DNA of 64,000 nucleotides from Janthinobacterium sp. 64 (GTDB lineage Bacteria > Pseudomonadota > Gammaproteobacteria > Burkholderiales > Burkholderiaceae_D). The translations under genes and the position numbers were made by a program. The stretch spans positions 4,836,001 through 4,900,000 of the forward strand of contig NZ_PHUG01000001.1 in assembly GCF_002813325.1 (NCBI RefSeq), read 5' to 3'. The notes under the pieces were generated by a model. That model made no database searches. It worked only from the letters and a program-made list of their open reading frames with translations, and was not told the DNA's origin. The stretch's first letter is position 1. Every line of letters starts with the position of its first letter. This document shows, piece by piece, positions 48,537 to 57,778 of the stretch.

Positions 48537-49573
48537 TCGCCGCCGATATCCTCGGCTACGTCACGCCCGCCATCGACACGGTGGTCGACGCTTTTGGCGT
48601 GGCGCAAGGCTGGCTGTTCCAGACTGTGGTGAATCCCCTCGTGTACCACCTGGGCTTTGGCGAATTCACGGAAGAAGCGTTCGAAGGCACGGAATGGCTG
48701 CTGATCGGCCTGTGCGAACTGGTGCTGCTGTTTCTCGTGCTGCGTCCGCTCGAAGCCTGGATTCCCGCGCAAAAGATCACCGATCCGCGCGCCCGCTGGA
48801 ACGATTTTATGTATACCGTGCTGCACCGCATCGGCCTGTTTTCTGTCGTGGTCTTCTTCACGCTCGATCCGCTGATGGATGCATTCGCGGGCGCTTTGCG
48901 TTTCGATAATATCCATCCATTCAACCTGGAATCGCTGTTGCCCGGCATCAGTCCCTTGCTCAGTTTTATCATTTATTTTGTGATACTGGACTTCGTCGAC
49001 TATTGCTACCATCGGGCTTCGCACCATTTCGGCTGGTGGTGGGGCTTGCACAGCCTGCATCACAGCCAGCAAAACATGAACTTGTGGAGCGATGACCGCA
49101 ACCACTTGCTCGACGATTTTTTACGCGACGTGGTGATGGCCCTGGTGGCGCTCGGCATCGGCGTGCCGCCGGGCCAGTATGTGCTGCTGGTGTCGGTATC
49201 GCGCATTCTGCAAAGCTTGCAGCACGCGAATGTGAGGATACACTTCGGCCGCATCGGCGAGCGGCTGTTGATCTCGCCCCGTTTCCACCGCACGCACCAT
49301 GCGATCGGCGTGGGGCACGAATCGAAGGGCAAGGGCAGCATGGGCGGTTGCAACTTCGGCGTGGTCTTGCCGATTTGGGATATGCTGCTGGGCACCGCGA
49401 ATTTCTCGGCCGGCTATGCGCGCACGGGCGTGCGCGACCAGCTGGCCCGCATCGATAGCGATGGCGTGGGCCGCCCCGGACGCGAGTATGGCCGCGGCTT
49501 CTGGCAGCAGCAATGGCTGGGCCTGCGCCGCATGGTGGAATTTGCAGGAATCAAACGAAAAGGACGCCGTTGA
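48533..49573 (+). CDS. Sterol desaturase / fatty-acid hydroxylase family protein
   Basis: This 346-residue membrane protein has four or five helices and the histidine boxes of the superfamily: HRASHH, HSLHHS and HRTHH, with a further HANVRIHFG segment. Members oxidise lipids with a diiron centre. The C-terminal part, GMGGCNFGVVLPIWDML-like, fits bacterial members. The start at 48533 overlaps the deacetylase stop by 4 bp; the next gene starts within its stop codon. Confidence 0.85.
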   Translation: MIAADILGYVTPAIDTVVDAFGVAQGWLFQTVVNPLVYHLGFGEFTEEAFEGTEWLLIGLCELVLLFLVLRPLEAWIPAQKITDPRARWNDFMYTVLHRIGLFSVVVFFTLDPLMDAFAGALRFDNIHPFNLESLLPGISPLLSFIIYFVILDFVDYCYHRASHHFGWWWGLHSLHHSQQNMNLWSDDRNHLLDDFLRDVVMALVALGIGVPPGQYVLLVSVSRILQSLQHANVRIHFGRIGERLLISPRFHRTHHAIGVGHESKGKGSMGGCNFGVVLPIWDMLLGTANFSAGYARTGVRDQLARIDSDGVGRPGREYGRGFWQQQWLGLRRMVEFAGIKRKGRR

Positions 49574-50400
49574 TGCGTAATGTGTTGAATTCGTATGGCC
49601 GTGCTTTCCTGTCGCAATTGCACGGCAGGATATTGCTGTTGAGCGTCGCGCCTTTCATCCTCTCGCTGGTGCTCTGGGGCGGATTGCTGTATGTGGGCTT
49701 GCAGCCGCTGATCGACAGCCTGCATGCGCTGTTCACGCAGTACGATTTCTTCCGCACCAGCGGCCAGGTGCTGTCCACCTTTGGCCTGGGCGTGCTGAAA
49801 GCCGTGATCGTGCCGCTGATCGCCATGTTCATGCTGCTGCCGCTGATGATCTTGACGGCGCTGATCTTCATGGGCCTGTTCGCCATGCCGGCCATCGGCC
49901 GCCACATCGGCGGACGGCACTTTCCGCAACTGGACAAGAAACATGGCGGCAGCCTGCTCGGCAGCGTGGGGACATCCCTGGCGACATTCCTGCTGTTTAT
50001 CCTGGTCTGGGTGCTCATGCTGCCCCTGTACGCGTTTCCGCCCGCCGCACTGGTGGGGCAAGCCGTGCTGTGGGGCTGGCTGACCTACCGCGTGATGGCG
50101 TATGACGCCATGGCCGACTACGCCAGCGTGGAAGAGCGCCACGCCATCATGCGCACGCAGCGCTGGCCCCTGCTGGCCATCGGCATGGTGTCCGGTGCGG
50201 CTGGCGCCGTGCCGGGCATGCTGTGGATGGGCGGCGTGATGTCGGTGGTGTTCTTCCCCTTCCTGGCGGCATTCGCCATCTGGCTGTATGTGCTGATCTT
50301 TATCTTTACGGGCCTGTGGTTTCAGTATTACTGCCTGGAAGCATTATCGCGTTTGCGGGGCGTACGCGGCATGACCGACGTGGCGCCAGCCGACGCCTGA
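49573..50400 (+). CDS. EI24-domain membrane protein
   Basis: This 275-residue protein has about six hydrophobic helices (first at 22-45) and the EI24/CysZ-like region SVEERHAIMRTQRWPLLAIG. The bacterial members are poorly characterised; CysZ is a sulfate transporter relative. It is the last gene of the overlapping chain 46714-50400. A cinA-like gene follows after 31 bp. Confidence 0.75.
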   Translation: MRNVLNSYGRAFLSQLHGRILLLSVAPFILSLVLWGGLLYVGLQPLIDSLHALFTQYDFFRTSGQVLSTFGLGVLKAVIVPLIAMFMLLPLMILTALIFMGLFAMPAIGRHIGGRHFPQLDKKHGGSLLGSVGTSLATFLLFILVWVLMLPLYAFPPAALVGQAVLWGWLTYRVMAYDAMADYASVEERHAIMRTQRWPLLAIGMVSGAAGAVPGMLWMGGVMSVVFFPFLAAFAIWLYVLIFIFTGLWFQYYCLEALSRLRGVRGMTDVAPADA

Positions 50401-50431
50401 CCATTATTATCGAATTCTACGAGGAAGCTTC

Positions 50432-51217
50432 ATGGCTATCGGATTGATCATCATCGGCGACGAAATCCTGTCGGGCAAGCGCACTGACCAGCATTTCCCG
50501 AAAGTAGTGAGCATGCTCAAGCAACGCGGCTTGCAGCTGAGCTGGGCGGAATACGTGGGCGACGAGCCGGCCCGCCTGGTTGCCTTGCTCAAGCGCAGCT
50601 TTGCCAGCGGCGACATCGTCTTCAGCTTTGGCGGCATCGGCGCCACGCCGGACGACCATACGCGCCAGGCAGCTGCTGACGCGCTGGGCTTGCCGCTGCT
50701 GCTGCATCCGCAGGGCAAGCTCAATATCGAGCAACGGATCACGGAAATGGGAGCCGAGGCGGGCGTGCCGGCCGATTTGAACTCGCCGGAAAACCTGCAC
50801 CGCCTGAAAATGGCGGAATTTGTTGAAGGCGCCGAGCTGATTCCGAATCCGTACAACAAGATTGCCGGCTTTGCCGTGCGCGAACATTATTTCGTGCCCG
50901 GTTTTCCCGTCATGTCCTGGCCCATGATCGAATGGGTGCTCGACACGCATTACAGCCATTTGTTCAATCAGGTGCCGCACGCGGAACATGCCTTGCTCGT
51001 GTATGAAACGGCCGAATCCCTGCTGACGCCGCTGATGGTGCGTCTGGAAGCGGAATTTCCACTGATCAAGGTGTTCAGCCTGCCCAGCGTGGGCGATGCG
51101 CAGACGCGCCGGCATATCGAACTGGGCGTCAAGGGTGAACCCGCGCAGGCGACGGCCGCCTTTGCGGACATGTGCGCCGCGCTCGATACCTTGCGGGCGG
51201 AATACACCACCATCTGA
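50432..51217 (+). CDS. CinA-type MoCF-domain protein (nucleotide/molybdopterin-binding fold)
   Basis: This 261-residue protein corresponds to the N-terminal domain of CinA. It contains IIIGDEILSGKRTDQHFPKV, FSFGGIGATPDDHTRQAAAD and PGFPVMSWPMIEWVL. It lacks the C-terminal nicotinamide-nucleotide amidase domain of full CinA. A role in repair of pyridine-nucleotide or FAD pools is likely by family. The SD is GAGGA about 9 bp before the ATG. Confidence 0.82.
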   Translation: MAIGLIIIGDEILSGKRTDQHFPKVVSMLKQRGLQLSWAEYVGDEPARLVALLKRSFASGDIVFSFGGIGATPDDHTRQAAADALGLPLLLHPQGKLNIEQRITEMGAEAGVPADLNSPENLHRLKMAEFVEGAELIPNPYNKIAGFAVREHYFVPGFPVMSWPMIEWVLDTHYSHLFNQVPHAEHALLVYETAESLLTPLMVRLEAEFPLIKVFSLPSVGDAQTRRHIELGVKGEPAQATAAFADMCAALDTLRAEYTTI

Positions 51218-51277
51218 CATGCTGCCAGCCCGGCGCCGGCGGCTTTTTTGCCGGCGTCCAGCCCGCCTTGCATCTTA

Positions 51278-51435
51278 GAGCCTATCCCAGTAGGGAGCGT
51301 CTTCTGCTGGCAGCGCATCAGGAGCGCGGACAAGGCGTGAGGAGGACGCGTGGCGAGCCACGCAACGACGATCAACGCAGTCCCCGCTTCTGAGGGGCGC
51401 CAGCAGGGGATGTATTCATCTACTGGGATAGGCTC
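51278..51435. mobile_element. 158-bp MITE with 16-bp inverted ends and TTA target duplication
   Basis: GAGCCTATCCCAGTAG (51278-51293) is repeated exactly as its inverse CTACTGGGATAGGCTC (51420-51435). The trinucleotide TTA flanks the element at 51275-51277 and 51436-51438. A 3-bp TNA duplication with GAG-type ends fits IS5-group (IS427/IS1031-like) elements. The element has no room for a transposase and is therefore non-autonomous. The rest of the 51218-51742 gap has no supported gene. Confidence 0.82.
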
Positions 51436-51742
51436 TTAGTACGCAAGCGTACGTTCCAAGACGTTGTTTTTTTGCGAAAATCTTTAATGAAGCAAGATTT
51501 TTGTGCGCGCTCGTCAGTCGTTTTCATGCCGATGTGGTGGAATGGTGAACAGGGACCCGGCGTGTCGAATCCGGGGTCGCCTGCCTGTGCAGTAACGTGT
51601 TTTTTTGATTCACCGGTATGGACATCATGTTAAGCAAGCTTTGTTGTGACCGGCTCTGGCCGGCCCTCGTCTTATCCCGCGCGGAGCGGTATCGCTACCG
51701 CATTTTCCGCGCCGTCCAAACCCAACCTTACCCCAGCATCCC

Positions 51743-54700
51743 ATGAAAGACACAGGCGTCAATCTGGCCGCGCAAGAGCGGCCCCCTTCTGATCCACTCA
51801 CCGACACGGGCGCCGAGGCGCCGCCGCCGGCGAGCCCGCCAAAGAAGCGCCGTTCGCGCATCTGGCCCATCTTTGCCATCATCGTGCTGGCGCTGATCGC
51901 CGGCGTGGCGTGGTTCGTCATGCGCGAAGTGCGCAGCTCGGCCCTGCAGGCCGAGTTTTTCACGCGCCTGGACCGCCAGCTGGCGTTCAAGGTCGAGCCC
52001 GGCCCCGCACCGGCGGGCGCCATCCGCTATCCGCAGCACGGCCCCTATGACGAGCGGCTCGGCTATGCCAGCCTGCCGGACTTCATCACCAAGCTCAATG
52101 CGCGCGATTATGAAGTGACGGCGCAGGCGCGCATGTCGCCGAAGATGGTGCAGCTGGTCGACCGGGGCATCTTTGCCACGTATCACGAGAAAAACCGCGC
52201 GGGACTGACCATCCTCGATTGCCGCGCCGCGCCGCTGTTCGCAGCCAGCTATCCCGAGCGCATGTTCGACGGTTTCGCCGAAGCGCCGCCCGCGCTCGTG
52301 CAAAGCCTGCTGTTCATCGAAAACCGCGAATTGCTGGACCCTGGCACGCCCGAGCGCAATCCCGCCGTGGAATGGGACCGCCTGAGCAAGGCCGTCCTCG
52401 ACAAGGCGCTGAACCTGTTCGGCGGCCACCGCGGCGGTGGCGGCAGCACCCTGGCCACGCAGATCGAAAAATACCGGCATTCGGAAGACGGGCGCACCAG
52501 TTCCATGCAGGACAAGCTGATGCAAATGATTTCGGCCAGCCTGCGCTCGTACCAGGATGGCGAAAACACCATGGAAGCGCGGCGCAAGATCGTCGTCAAC
52601 TACCTCAACACCGTGCCGCTGTCGGCCAAGAGCGGTTTTGGCGAAGTCAACGGCATCGGCGACGGCATGTGGGTCTGGTATGGCCGTCCGTTTGCCGAAG
52701 TGAAAACTTTGCTCAAGGGTAATATGGACCAGCCGGGCAGTGCGCTGGCCTACAAGCAGGCGCTGAGCCTCTTGATCGCGCAGCGCCGTCCTTCGCATTA
52801 CCTGGTGGCCGGCGGCGCCGACCTGGAAGAATTGACCAACAGCCATCTGCGTCTGCTGGCGCAAGCGGGCGTGATTTCGCCGCAGCTGCGCGATACGGCC
52901 ATCGCCGAAAAGCTGCGCCCGTCGACGGCTTCGGGCGTGCAATCGGAAGCGTCGACTTCGTTCGTCACGCGCAAGGCCTCGAATGCCGTGCGCAATCACC
53001 TGGCCAGCATGCTCGGTGATCCGCGTTTGTACAACCTCGACCGCCTCGACCTGAAAGTGGTCAGCACGCTCGATGCGCAGGCGCAAAACGCCGTCACCAA
53101 GGTCTTGCGCGAATTGCGCGATCCGGAAGTGGCGAAAGCGGCCGGCTTGACGGGCAAGGGCATGTTGGGCAATGGCGATCCGGCCAACGTGGTCTACAGT
53201 TTTACCTTGCTGCAGAAGGGCGAGCAGGCCAACTTGCTGCGCGTGCAGACCGATAACTACGACCAGCCGCTCGACATCAACGAAGGCGCCAAGCTGGACT
53301 TGGGTTCCACTGCCAAGCTGCGCACCCTGGTGACGTATATGGACATCATCGACCAGTTGCACCAGCGCTACAGCGGCATGAATGCTGCCGAGCTGAGTAA
53401 AATCACCGTCGATCCGAAGGACATGCTGTCGCAGTGGGCGATTGCTTATCTGAAACCGTTGGCGCTGGGCGAGGCGCGCAACCTGCCCGCCATGCTGGCG
53501 GCCGCCATGGAGCGCAAATATTCGGGCAACCCGGGCGAAGGCTTCTTCACGGGCGGCGGCTTGCACCATTTCGGCAACTTCTCCAAGCTCGACGACAGCC
53601 GCATCATGACAGTGCAGCAGGCGCTGCGCCAGTCGACCAACCTGGTGTTCGTGCGCCTGATGCGCGACGTGGCCCGCTACTACATGTTTTCGCGTCCCGA
53701 TTCCTCGGCCTCGCTGCTGGCGGACGCCGATGATCCGCGCCGCGCCCAGTACCTGAGCCGTTTTGCCGACAAGGAAGGGCGCGAATTCCTGCACCGTTTC
53801 TATCAGAAGTACCGCGGCAAGAGCGTCGACGAGCAGGAAAAGATTTTGTTGGCCAGCATCCGCCCGACCCCCGTGCGCCTGGCCAATATCTTCCGCACCG
53901 TCAATCCGAAGGGGACCGTCGCGGAATTTGGCGATTTCCTCAACGCCAACCTGACGTCGCAAAACGAAGTGCCGCCCGAGCGCGTGGCCAGGATGTACCA
54001 GCAGTACGCGATGGAAAACTGGTCCTTGGCCGACCGCGGCTATCTGGCCAATGTGCATCCGCTGGAACTGTGGATGGTGGCGTATCTGCGCCAGCACGAA
54101 GGTTCCACCCTGTCGCAGATGGTGGCGGCCAGCGAGAAGGAACGCCAGGAAGTGTATAAATGGCTGTTCAATACGCACCGCAAGCATGCGCAGGACCGCC
54201 GCATCGCCAACTTGCTGGAAGTGGAAGGGTTCCTGGAAATCCACCGCCAGTGGAAGAAGATGGGCTATCCGTTTGACTCGCTCGTGCCCTCCTACGCGAC
54301 CACCCTGGGCGCGTCGGCCGACCGTCCCGCCGCGCTGGCCGAGTTGATGGGCATCATCATCAACGATGGCGTGCGCAAACCGAGCGTGCGCATCGATTCC
54401 ATGCATTTCGCCGCCAACACGCCATATGACACCATGGTCAAGCGGGGCACGAAGGTGGAAGCGGAGCAAGTTCTGTCGCCGGACGTGGCGAAAGCCGTCG
54501 CCAAGGCCATCCGCGAAGTGGTGTCGGACGGCACGGCGAAGCGGGCCAAGACGGCATTCGTCGGCGCCGATGGCGTGCCTATCCCGATGGGCGGCAAGAC
54601 GGGCACGGGCGACCAGCGTTTCGACGTGTATGGCGCCGGTGGCCGCCTGATCGAGTCGCGCTATGTGAACCGTTCGGCCACGTTCGTCTTCAATATCGGC

Positions 54701-54871
54701 GAGCGCTTCTATGGCAGCATGACGGCGTATGTGCGCGGGCCGGAATCGAAAAACTACGATTTCACCAGCGCCTTGCCCGTGCAACTGCTGGTGTCCCTGG
54801 CGCCGAGTTTGATGCCGCTGATCGAGGCGCCTGCGCCGGCCGAAGGCGTGGCCAGGCAGTGCACCAATTAA
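51743..54871 (+). CDS. Class A penicillin-binding-like protein (GT51 + transpeptidase), 1042 residues
   Basis: This is a predicted bifunctional cell-wall enzyme with one membrane helix (about residues 40-62). The GT51 domain has LLFIENRELLDPG, with the likely catalytic Glu, and GGSTLATQIEKY. The transpeptidase domain has S522-T-A-K525, S631-T-N633 and K952-T-G954. The roughly 320 residues between SxN and KTG are far more than in usual class A PBPs, so a large insertion is present. Its early part replaces the classical EDxxFxxHxG motif by ENRELLDP. It is a single gene with a terminator. No PBP name is assigned. Confidence 0.84.
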   Translation: MKDTGVNLAAQERPPSDPLTDTGAEAPPPASPPKKRRSRIWPIFAIIVLALIAGVAWFVMREVRSSALQAEFFTRLDRQLAFKVEPGPAPAGAIRYPQHGPYDERLGYASLPDFITKLNARDYEVTAQARMSPKMVQLVDRGIFATYHEKNRAGLTILDCRAAPLFAASYPERMFDGFAEAPPALVQSLLFIENRELLDPGTPERNPAVEWDRLSKAVLDKALNLFGGHRGGGGSTLATQIEKYRHSEDGRTSSMQDKLMQMISASLRSYQDGENTMEARRKIVVNYLNTVPLSAKSGFGEVNGIGDGMWVWYGRPFAEVKTLLKGNMDQPGSALAYKQALSLLIAQRRPSHYLVAGGADLEELTNSHLRLLAQAGVISPQLRDTAIAEKLRPSTASGVQSEASTSFVTRKASNAVRNHLASMLGDPRLYNLDRLDLKVVSTLDAQAQNAVTKVLRELRDPEVAKAAGLTGKGMLGNGDPANVVYSFTLLQKGEQANLLRVQTDNYDQPLDINEGAKLDLGSTAKLRTLVTYMDIIDQLHQRYSGMNAAELSKITVDPKDMLSQWAIAYLKPLALGEARNLPAMLAAAMERKYSGNPGEGFFTGGGLHHFGNFSKLDDSRIMTVQQALRQSTNLVFVRLMRDVARYYMFSRPDSSASLLADADDPRRAQYLSRFADKEGREFLHRFYQKYRGKSVDEQEKILLASIRPTPVRLANIFRTVNPKGTVAEFGDFLNANLTSQNEVPPERVARMYQQYAMENWSLADRGYLANVHPLELWMVAYLRQHEGSTLSQMVAASEKERQEVYKWLFNTHRKHAQDRRIANLLEVEGFLEIHRQWKKMGYPFDSLVPSYATTLGASADRPAALAELMGIIINDGVRKPSVRIDSMHFAANTPYDTMVKRGTKVEAEQVLSPDVAKAVAKAIREVVSDGTAKRAKTAFVGADGVPIPMGGKTGTGDQRFDVYGAGGRLIESRYVNRSATFVFNIGERFYGSMTAYVRGPESKNYDFTSALPVQLLVSLAPSLMPLIEAPAPAEGVARQCTN

Positions 54872-54890
54872 CCGCATGCAGATTTAGCAA

Positions 54891-54918
54891 AACGCCAGCT
54901 TCCATGCTGGCGTTTTTT
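54891..54918 (+). terminator. Terminator downstream of the PBP-like gene
   Basis: AACGCCAGC (54891-54899) pairs with GCTGGCGTT (54906-54914) around a 6-base loop and is followed by T residues. It is shared in position with the convergent GST gene. Confidence 0.85.
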
Positions 54919-54922
54919 CTTG

Positions 54923-55528
54923 CTAGCCGGCAAACACGGCCGTTTTATCATCCAGGCGCGCATGGTAGGCGGCGATGGCAGGGTAGTCGGGACGTTGCAT
55001 CGGCGCCATCAGCCAGCGCTTGACGGACAGACCCAGCACGATATCGGCCAAAGTAAACTGTTCGCCGCAGACGAAGGCGCCCGTGCGCTGCAACTGCTGT
55101 TCCAGCACGCCCATCATCTTGTTCCAGCCGGCGATACCGGCCGCCAGCTGCGCCGCATCCTGGTGCGCCGGGCTGTGGCGCACCAGCGACATGAAGGCGT
55201 AGCGCCAGCTGTTGTTCAAGTCTCCCATTTGCCAGTCCATCCATTTTTCCACTTCCGCGCGGGCGCGGGGCGTGCTTGGCAGCAAGTCGTCGCGGCCCGC
55301 CTGGGCGCACAGGTAGCGGCAAATCGTGTTCGATTCCCACAGCACCAGGTCGCCATCGAGCAGCACGGGCACCATGGCGTTCGGGTTCAAGGCCAGGAAG
55401 GCGGGGTCGTCGGTACTGCGAAAGCCGCTGCCCCAGTCTTCGCGTTCGTAGGGCAGGTCGAGTTCCTCGCACGTCCACAAGACTTTGCGGACGTTGATCG
55501 AGGCGGCTTTTCCAAGAATTTTCAGCAT
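54923..55528 (-). CDS. Glutathione S-transferase family protein
   Basis: This 201-residue GST has an N-terminal thioredoxin fold ([44 protein letters not shown] with the glutathione-binding ES pair) and an all-helical C-terminal domain ([19 protein letters not shown]). The start at 55528 has GGAG 7 bp upstream; an ATG 12 bp earlier is less well spaced. The substrate is unknown. Confidence 0.88.
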   Translation of the reverse strand: MLKILGKAASINVRKVLWTCEELDLPYEREDWGSGFRSTDDPAFLALNPNAMVPVLLDGDLVLWESNTICRYLCAQAGRDDLLPSTPRARAEVEKWMDWQMGDLNNSWRYAFMSLVRHSPAHQDAAQLAAGIAGWNKMMGVLEQQLQRTGAFVCGEQFTLADIVLGLSVKRWLMAPMQRPDYPAIAAYHARLDDKTAVFAG

Positions 55529-55637
55529 GCGGGGCTCCATGGGCAGGTGGTCGATCCTGCACTGTAGCGGATTTGGCCGCGCCGCGCCGGTGAAAGTGCC
55601 TTGCATAGTTGAGGTTTTCTTGGCATCGTAGCCACCC

Positions 55638-57002
55638 ATGAAACCTATGCGCCACCACATGTCCAAAATCCTCGCGTTCAGCCGCTTTTCCGTGCGCGAT
55701 TTTCTCGCCACCGCCGGTCCCACCTTGTTGCTGGTCGGCGCGTTTTGCGCGCTCGCTTACTGGCTGGTCGACCCGGCGCCGCCGCGCCAGGTGAGCCTGT
55801 CGACGGGACAGGACAATAGCGCGTATGAGGAATTCGGCAAGAAATACGCAGCCACCCTGGCCAAACACGGCATCAAGGTGAGCTTGCAGCCATCGCTGGG
55901 CTCGCAGGAAAACCTGCAGCGCCTGAACGCTGGCAAGACCGATATCGCTTTCGTGCAAAGCGGCTCGACGGAACACGACGATGCCGAGCGCCATGGCCTC
56001 ATTTCCCTGGGCAGCCTGTTTACGGAACCCGTCTGGCTGTTCCTGCGCGAAGACAAGGCCGTGACGGAACTGACGCAACTGAAAGGCATGAAGATCAACC
56101 TGGGGCCGGAAGGCACGGGCGTGCCGGGCCTGTTCCGGCAGTTGCTGTCCGTCAATGGCGTCGAAGCGAAGGAATTGACGGTGAGCGACTTGCAGAACAC
56201 GCCCGCCACGGTGGAGTTGCTGGAAGGGCGCATCGACGGACTCGTGTTCAGCTCGGCGCCGGAAGCGCCGCTGATCCAGATGCTGCTGCAAACGCCGGGC
56301 ATCAAGCTGTTTGATTTTTCGCAAGCGGAGGCGTATACGCGGCGTTTGCCTTTCCTTACGCATGTGGTCTTGCCACGCGGTATCGTCGACCTGGGGCAGA
56401 ACATTCCCGCGCAGGATTATCATTTGATCGCGCCGACCGCCACCCTGGTCGCGCGCGAAGACTTGCATCCGGCCTTGATCGACCTGTTCGTGCAGGCGGC
56501 GGCCGGCATTCATGGCGGCACGGGCTGGTTCCAGCAGCAGGGGCAATTCCCGTCCGCGCGCTACACGGAAATTCCCGTGGCGCCCGAAGCGCTGAAATTC
56601 TACAAGGATGGCGCGCCCGTGCTGCAGCGCTACATGAGTTTCTGGCTGGCCAATTTCTTTGACCGCATGTGGGTGCTGGTGGTGGCGCTCGGTGCCTTGA
56701 TATTGCCGCTGTCGCGCGTGGTGCCGCCCTTGTACGTGTGGCGCATCCGTTCGCGCGTTTACCGCTGGTATGGCCAGTTGCGCACGGTGGAGCAGGCGCT
56801 GGAAGACGTGCCGCCAGAGCAGCGCGCGCACGTGTATGCGGAGCAATTGAAGCGGCTTGACCAGATCGAGGAAATGGTCAACCAGATCTCGATTCCCCTG
56901 TCATTTGCCGATGGCTTGTATGGCTTGCGTAGCCACATCAACTTCGTGCGCAAGCGCATCTTGACCTTGATGGGCGAGCATCAGCCGGCAGACTCAAACT
57001 AA
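55638..57002 (+). CDS. TAXI-type TRAP solute-binding protein, membrane-anchored
   Basis: This 454-residue protein has an N-terminal membrane segment (about 25-45) and a TAXI/NMT1-like binding domain ([49 protein letters not shown]). A second membrane segment at about 345-370 ([15 protein letters not shown]) is followed by a cytoplasmic tail with a coiled-coil-like part. No TRAP permease genes adjoin. Similar anchored TAXI proteins occur singly in betaproteobacteria. Confidence 0.82.
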   Translation: MKPMRHHMSKILAFSRFSVRDFLATAGPTLLLVGAFCALAYWLVDPAPPRQVSLSTGQDNSAYEEFGKKYAATLAKHGIKVSLQPSLGSQENLQRLNAGKTDIAFVQSGSTEHDDAERHGLISLGSLFTEPVWLFLREDKAVTELTQLKGMKINLGPEGTGVPGLFRQLLSVNGVEAKELTVSDLQNTPATVELLEGRIDGLVFSSAPEAPLIQMLLQTPGIKLFDFSQAEAYTRRLPFLTHVVLPRGIVDLGQNIPAQDYHLIAPTATLVAREDLHPALIDLFVQAAAGIHGGTGWFQQQGQFPSARYTEIPVAPEALKFYKDGAPVLQRYMSFWLANFFDRMWVLVVALGALILPLSRVVPPLYVWRIRSRVYRWYGQLRTVEQALEDVPPEQRAHVYAEQLKRLDQIEEMVNQISIPLSFADGLYGLRSHINFVRKRILTLMGEHQPADSN

Positions 57003-57003
57003 G

Positions 57004-57288
57004 TCAAACTAAGGTGATCGACAGCTTGCGCCCCACCAGCGCAGCAGCGCGCTCCAGGGTGGAGAGGGTCACGTCGCTGCCGGGGTCGAGCAGGCGGTCG
57101 AGCTGCGAACGGCTCGTCTGCAACAGCGCCGCCATGCGCGTCTTCGACATCGCTTGTTCCTGCATCGCCTGCGTCAGTTGCCAGGCGATCACTTCCTTGA
57201 TGGCGCGGTTTTGCGTTTGCTCGAAAATGCCTTCTTCCTTGAGGAAGTCGTCGAGACTGCTGCCGAGGTGCGGAGCGGTGGCGTTCAT
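57004..57288 (-). CDS. HigA-type antitoxin with XRE helix-turn-helix
   Basis: This 94-residue protein has MSKTRMAALLQTSRSQLDRL and LDPGSDVTLSTLERAAALVG, a XRE DNA-binding fold of the kind found in antitoxins paired with HigB/RelE toxins. It overlaps the toxin gene by 4 bp (ATGA) and is second in the pair, the HigBA order. It probably binds the palindrome at 57651-57668. It is convergent with the TAXI gene, with a 1-bp gap. Confidence 0.82.
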   Translation of the reverse strand: MNATAPHLGSSLDDFLKEEGIFEQTQNRAIKEVIAWQLTQAMQEQAMSKTRMAALLQTSRSQLDRLLDPGSDVTLSTLERAAALVGRKLSITLV

Positions 57289-57635
57289 GTCAATTCCTTG
57301 TAGCGTTTGCGGGCCAGCGCCAGGTCGTCATCGGGCGTGGCGCGGGTTTTCTTGATAAAGCCGTGCAGCGCCACCAGGCAGTCGCCGTGATGGCAGATCA
57401 GCACGCGCGCGATGCGGTTGCCGGGCAGGCTGCTGCGTACTTCCGACAATCCTTGCCCCAAATGGCGGCACAGGGGCATGCCGACGGGCCAGCGCCATTG
57501 CGCATGCATCAAATCCTGCCCGATCACATGGCGCTCTTCGATGGGCAACGATTTGAGCCAGTCGCGCACGGGTTCGCCGCCATTGCCGTTCGCATAGAAC
57601 AGCAGGGTAATCTGCCGCAAGCCGGAAGCATCCAT
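57285..57635 (-). CDS. HigB-type (RelE superfamily, Gp49-like) toxin
   Basis: This 116-residue protein has ITLLFYANGNGGEPVRDWLK, MPLCRHLGQGLSEVRSSLPG and ALHGFIKKTRATPDDDLALA, typical of phage-derived Gp49-like/HigB mRNA-cleaving toxins. GAGG precedes the ATG at 57635 by 7 bp. The toxin-first order with a 4-bp overlap supports a type II pair. Activity is inferred. Confidence 0.84.
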   Translation of the reverse strand: MDASGLRQITLLFYANGNGGEPVRDWLKSLPIEERHVIGQDLMHAQWRWPVGMPLCRHLGQGLSEVRSSLPGNRIARVLICHHGDCLVALHGFIKKTRATPDDDLALARKRYKELT

Positions 57636-57650
57636 GACGCACCTCTACGT

Positions 57651-57668
57651 TGTACTATATAAGGTACA
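57651..57668. promoter_or_regulatory. Palindrome upstream of the toxin-antitoxin pair
   Basis: TGTAC (57651-57655) and GTACA (57664-57668) flank TATATAAG. The dyad lies 15 bp before the toxin start and overlaps a TATAAG/TATAGT-like -10 region, so it probably is the antitoxin operator. Confidence 0.5.
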
Positions 57669-57778
57669 TGTTCGCAAGGAGAATTTGCGCCGCAGTTGAA
57701 AAAATCGGGCGCGCATGGATGGTTGTAGCCGATGGCGGGCCGCAAGGTGGCCCGCCAGATCAAACACTGTTCAGATAG

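Noticed and set aside
51278..51435. Inverted repeat read as a transcription terminator or attenuator
   Set aside because: The 126-bp interior, perfect 16-bp ends and flanking TTA duplication fit a transposable element much better.
51728..54877. 1049-residue open frame on the minus strand opposite the PBP-like gene
   Set aside because: Shadow of the plus-strand gene, which carries ordered SxxK, SxN and KTG motifs. The minus frame shows no domain.
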